A DNA stretch of 64,000 bases, from positions 1-64,000 of the forward strand of contig JAGBBP010000004.1 in assembly GCA_017938405.1 (NCBI GenBank). Reading direction: 5' to 3'. Below, in pieces: positions 61,216 to 64,000 of this stretch; position 1 is the first letter of the stretch; each line of letters starts with the position of its first letter. The notes beneath the pieces were generated by a model. It made no database searches, was not told the origin of the DNA, and saw only the letters and a list, made by a program, of their open reading frames with translations. Position numbers and translations under genes: made by a program. Source of the stretch: Lachnospiraceae bacterium. Lineage in GTDB: Bacteria > Bacillota > Clostridia > Lachnospirales > Lachnospiraceae.

Positions 61216-62418
61216 ATGAAAATTGCAGTTTTAGGATACGGCACCGTAGGTTCCGGTGTGGTTGAGGTATTGAACCAGAACAGAGACAGTATCGCAAAGC
61301 GTGCAGGAAAAGAAATTGAAGTGAAGCATGTGTTGGATTTGCGTGATTTTCCGGGAGACCCGGTACAGGATATATTGACGCATGATTTCCAGGATATTTT
61401 AAATGATCCGGAAGTGGAAATCGTGGCGGAAGTGATGGGCGGTGTAAAGCCGGCATATGATTTTGTGAAGGCTTGTTTAGAAAACGGAAAGAGCGTATGT
61501 ACCTCCAATAAGGAGCTGGTGGCTAAACATGGTGCGGAGCTTCTTGAGATTGCGAAGCAGAATAAGTTAAACTTCTTATTCGAGGCAAGTGTAGGCGGCG
61601 GTATTCCGATTATTCGTCCGTTAAACCAGTCCCTGACCGCAGATGAGATTATGGAAATTACCGGTATCTTAAACGGTACCACCAACTATATTTTGACCCA
61701 GATGCGTGACTTCGGTTCCGATTTTGATACAGTGCTTAAGGAAGCACAGAGACTGGGATATGCAGAGCGTAATCCGGAGGCTGACGTAGAAGGTTACGAT
61801 GCCTGCCGTAAGCTTGCTATTTTAACTTCCCTTGCTTACGGTAAGCAGGTGGATTTTGAGGATATTTACACCGAGGGTATCACAAAGATTACCGCAGAGG
61901 ATATGAAGTATGCCCAGAGCATGGGTTGCACCATTAAACTTCTCGGCATGGGCAATCGTCAGGGCGACAAGTTCTTTGCCATGGTGGCTCCGCGTATGAT
62001 TAATAAGCATCATCCGCTGTACAGTGTAGATGATGTGTTTAACGGTATTTTGGTAAAGGGCAATATGTTAGGTGACGTGATGTTCTACGGCCGCGGTGCA
62101 GGTAAGCTCCCGACCGCCAGTGCAGTGGTAGCGGATATTGTAGATGCCGCAAAGCATGTGGGAACCAATATTATGACCCATTGGAGCAATAAGAAGCTGG
62201 CTCTTTCTTCCTGTGACGAGGCACTTAACGTATTTTTTGTTCGTGTGCCGGCAGAGGAGAAGGATGCGGCACTTGCTACGTTCGGTAATGTAAAGGAAGT
62301 AACGGCAGAGGGTGTGACCGGTGAGTTCGCATTCTTAACCGAGAAGATGACGGAAGCGGCCTTTGCGGAGCAGAGTAAGAAGGTTACCGTAAAGAATCGT
62401 ATTCGTGTAGAAGCTTAA
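61216..62418 (+). CDS. hom: Homoserine dehydrogenase
   Basis: 400 residues, ACGGAGG ahead. N-terminal NAD(P) fold with LGYGTVGSGVVEVL, then TSNKELVA, substrate region ASVGGGIPIIRPLNQSL, GILNGTTNYIL, EAQRLGYAERNPEADVEGYDA with the catalytic Lys in ACRKLAIL, and a C-terminal ACT-like part (about 325-400, FFVRVPAEEKDAALATFGN). It makes homoserine for threonine and methionine synthesis. Feedback by threonine through the C-terminal domain is usual for the family. Confidence 0.97.
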   Translation: MKIAVLGYGTVGSGVVEVLNQNRDSIAKRAGKEIEVKHVLDLRDFPGDPVQDILTHDFQDILNDPEVEIVAEVMGGVKPAYDFVKACLENGKSVCTSNKELVAKHGAELLEIAKQNKLNFLFEASVGGGIPIIRPLNQSLTADEIMEITGILNGTTNYILTQMRDFGSDFDTVLKEAQRLGYAERNPEADVEGYDACRKLAILTSLAYGKQVDFEDIYTEGITKITAEDMKYAQSMGCTIKLLGMGNRQGDKFFAMVAPRMINKHHPLYSVDDVFNGILVKGNMLGDVMFYGRGAGKLPTASAVVADIVDAAKHVGTNIMTHWSNKKLALSSCDEALNVFFVRVPAEEKDAALATFGNVKEVTAEGVTGEFAFLTEKMTEAAFAEQSKKVTVKNRIRVEA

Positions 62419-62436
62419 GGAAAGAAGGAAATAGAT

Positions 62437-63639
62437 ATGAAGTACATTGTAGTTTTAGGTGACGGTATGGCGGATGAACCGATTGCGGAAATCGGTGGCA
62501 AGACTCCGCTTGCACATGCAAACACCCCGATGATGGATGAACTGGCAGGAAAGTCTGTGGTAGGCTTGTCCGCAACTATTCCGGAGGGTATGAGCCCGGG
62601 CAGTGATACTGCAAATCTGGCGGTGCTGGGTTACAATCCGAAGAAGTATTACACCGGACGTTCTCCGCTTGAGGCCCTTTCCATCGGTGTGCCGATGAAG
62701 GATACGGATATTGCCCTTCGTTGTAATATCGTAACGGTGTCCGAAGAGGATGTACCGTATGCAGAGAGAACCATTATTGACCACAGCTCCAGTGAGATTT
62801 CCACGGAGGATGCGGCTGTTCTTTTAGAGGCAGTAAAGAAGGAGTTACAGGACGATATCTACAGCTATTATGTAGGTACCAGCTACAGACACCTTTTGAT
62901 TTGGGATAAGGGTCAGGTGGTTCCGCTTACTCCGCCACACGACATTTTAGGTAAGGTTATCGGAGACTATCTTCCGAAGGAAGAGAAGTTGCGCGAGATG
63001 ATGGAAAAGAGCTATGATATTTTAAATAACCATCCGCTTAACGTAGAGCGTGCAAAGAAGGGCTTACATAAGGCAAATTCCATCTGGTTCTGGGGTGCAG
63101 GTACCAGACCGGCATTGGACAGCTTTGAGGAAAAGACCGGAAAGCGCGGTGTTATGATTTCTGCGGTAGACTTACTGAAAGGTATCGCAATCGGCGCGGG
63201 CATGAAGGTTATCGAAGTGCCGGGTGCCGACGGTACGTTACATACCAACTATGTTGGTAAGGCACAGGCTGCGGTAGATGCATTGACCAAGGACGGTTAT
63301 GATTTTGCATACGTTCATGTAGAGGCTCCGGATGAAATGGGTCATCAGGGAAGCTTGCCAAATAAGTTAGAGGCCATTGAGTCTTTGGATGCGAAGGTAA
63401 TTCGTACGGTGGTAGAAGGTATGAAGGCAGCGGGCGAAGAGTTCCGTCTTCTTGTAATGCCGGATCATCCGACTCCGATTCGCTGTCGTACCCATACTTC
63501 CGACCCGGTACCGTTCCTGCTTTACGACAGTACCATGGAACGCAGACGTATCGGCTTCTACAACGAGGAAGAAGCAAAGGCTTCCGGCATTTTGTATCCG
63601 GAGGGCTACAAGTTAATCGATACCTTATTTGAAAAGTAA
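62437..63639 (+). CDS. ApgM-family phosphomutase-like enzyme, probable homoserine kinase
   Basis: 400 residues. Archaeal-type cofactor-independent phosphoglycerate mutase family: VVLGDGMADEPI, MSPGSDTANLAVLGYNP with the active-site Ser, TGRSPLEA, VHVEAPDEMGHQG, MPDHPTPIR. Bacterial members next to threonine genes have been assigned as an alternative homoserine kinase. Here it lies 18 bases after homoserine dehydrogenase and no ThrB is visible, so phosphohomoserine production is the better reading; phosphoglycerate mutase is the alternative. Last gene of the operon. Confidence 0.88.
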   Translation: MKYIVVLGDGMADEPIAEIGGKTPLAHANTPMMDELAGKSVVGLSATIPEGMSPGSDTANLAVLGYNPKKYYTGRSPLEALSIGVPMKDTDIALRCNIVTVSEEDVPYAERTIIDHSSSEISTEDAAVLLEAVKKELQDDIYSYYVGTSYRHLLIWDKGQVVPLTPPHDILGKVIGDYLPKEEKLREMMEKSYDILNNHPLNVERAKKGLHKANSIWFWGAGTRPALDSFEEKTGKRGVMISAVDLLKGIAIGAGMKVIEVPGADGTLHTNYVGKAQAAVDALTKDGYDFAYVHVEAPDEMGHQGSLPNKLEAIESLDAKVIRTVVEGMKAAGEEFRLLVMPDHPTPIRCRTHTSDPVPFLLYDSTMERRRIGFYNEEEAKASGILYPEGYKLIDTLFEK

Positions 63640-63661
63640 GGAATTTGTTTGAGATGGAGAG

Positions 63662-63697
63662 AACCCCGAAGGTCCGATTGTGACTTTCGGGGTTTTT
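63662..63697 (+). terminator. Rho-independent terminator after the ApgM-like gene
   Basis: AACCCCGAAGGTC pairs with GACTTTCGGGGTT over a 7-base loop with one mismatch, then TTTT. Confidence 0.93.
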
Positions 63698-63728
63698 GTG
63701 AACAAAGAGTTGTGAAATGTTCACAAAA
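63694..63728. promoter_or_regulatory. Overlapping palindromes upstream of the last gene
   Basis: TTTTGTGAACA (63694-63704) and TGTTCACAAAA (63718-63728) are exact inverted copies. Inside, TTGTGAA-ATG-TTCACAA (63710-63726) is a second exact palindrome sharing the right half. Three half-sites resemble Rex or CRP/FNR-type sites but spacing is one base short of either. A TATAAT at 63784-63789 lies downstream. Confidence 0.5.
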
Positions 63729-63840
63729 TGTACAAAATATATTCGCTTTTGATTGTGGAAACTGAGCGAATTCTGTGATAGAATATAATCTGGTGTGATA
63801 TGGCGCGGGAAAAGTAAGGAACGATAACTAGGAGGTTACA

Positions 63841-64000
63841 ATGGGAAGCAGGAAATGGTATGCAGGTGTGTTAGCAGTCTTTTGTGCACTTATAGTTGCG
63901 GGATGTAACACATCAAAAGAAGATGGGAAATCTTCGGCACTTGTTTCGGACGGTTCGTTAAGAACTTATGAGATGACACAAGTGCAACGTGGCGATATTC
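63841..64000 (+). CDS. Lipoprotein, probable efflux/ABC periplasmic-adaptor-like protein, 3' end missing
   Basis: Starts ATG 63841 with TAGGAGG ahead and runs off the window after 53 codons. A signal region (1-21) ends in lipobox VAGC with Cys22. After a polar stretch comes YEMTQVQRGDI, the phrase that usually begins the beta domain of HlyD/MacA-type adaptor proteins ('V.RGDI'). In Gram-positives such adaptors pair with MacB-like ABC transporters, which would be expected next. The call rests on a short motif. Confidence 0.6.
   Translation, partial: MGSRKWYAGVLAVFCALIVAGCNTSKEDGKSSALVSDGSLRTYEMTQVQRGDI

Noticed and set aside
63710..63726. A Rex (redox) operator
   Set aside because: The halves TTGTGAA/TTCACAA match, but the spacer is 3 bases in place of 4, so I list it only as an unnamed palindrome.

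Overview
The window looks like chromosomal DNA of a Gram-positive anaerobe of the Clostridia, most likely family Lachnospiraceae. The evidence is a single-polypeptide pyruvate:ferredoxin oxidoreductase, a T-box leader, CdaA/YbbR c-di-AMP genes, FtsEX with an M23 hydrolase and an S41 protease, AGGAGG ribosome sites with frequent TTG/GTG starts, and sigma-A promoters of TTGACN-17-TATAAT type. Secreted proteins carry Pro-Thr linkers rich in CCG codons. Species cannot be named from sequence reading alone. I see no phage, insertion sequence, CRISPR array or rRNA.

Layout. 1-10 kb: the 3' part of a secreted GH10 xylanase; an XRE regulator; a PadR/DUF2812 pair behind a promoter whose -10 box lies in a 30-bp near-palindrome; an amino-sugar operon in which phosphoglucosamine mutase (GlmM) carries an N-terminal XRE helix-turn-helix, followed by a GlmU-like left-handed beta-helix acyltransferase and NagB; a DUF4143 ATPase; a PfkB sugar kinase. 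10-14 kb: two sigma/anti-sigma pairs, the first with an RsgI-like membrane protein that has a Pro-Thr linker and PepSY-like domains. 14-22 kb, minus strand: PFOR, then a T-box-controlled unit of a 2-isopropylmalate-synthase-like protein (split by an in-frame TGA and lacking the usual catalytic motifs) and an unusual TIM-barrel/acyl-CoA-synthetase fusion. 22-28 kb: chemotaxis receptor, beta-mannosidase and a YihS-type mannose isomerase.

28-44 kb is an envelope region: two small-family membrane proteins, CdaA and its YbbR partner, a Wzm/Wzt-type polysaccharide exporter, an HtrA protease, a polyprenyl-phosphate sugar transferase, a ClpX, a YwmB-like protein, a methyltransferase, a large exported protein of unknown role, a GT2 glycosyltransferase and a PAP2 phosphatase. 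44-54 kb: phosphopentomutase, a Pro-rich lipoprotein, a coiled-coil protein, two tRNA-Leu genes (CAG and AAG anticodons), an M19 dipeptidase, an HPt protein coupled to a LacI-sensor GGDEF protein, an SDR reductase and two exported proteins. 54-64 kb: an MsmX-type sugar ABC ATPase, a CdaR/PucR-type regulator, ftsE-ftsX-M23-S41 (division-linked wall hydrolysis), then an ACT-domain regulator, homoserine dehydrogenase and an ApgM-like enzyme that probably acts as homoserine kinase. The window ends inside a lipoprotein that resembles an efflux adaptor.

The most distinctive items for follow-up are the HTH-GlmM fusion, the leucine T-box unit with its degenerate synthase and TIM/acyl-CoA-ligase fusion, the terminator that hides the ribosome site of the YwmB-like gene, and the tRNA-Leu with an A34 anticodon.
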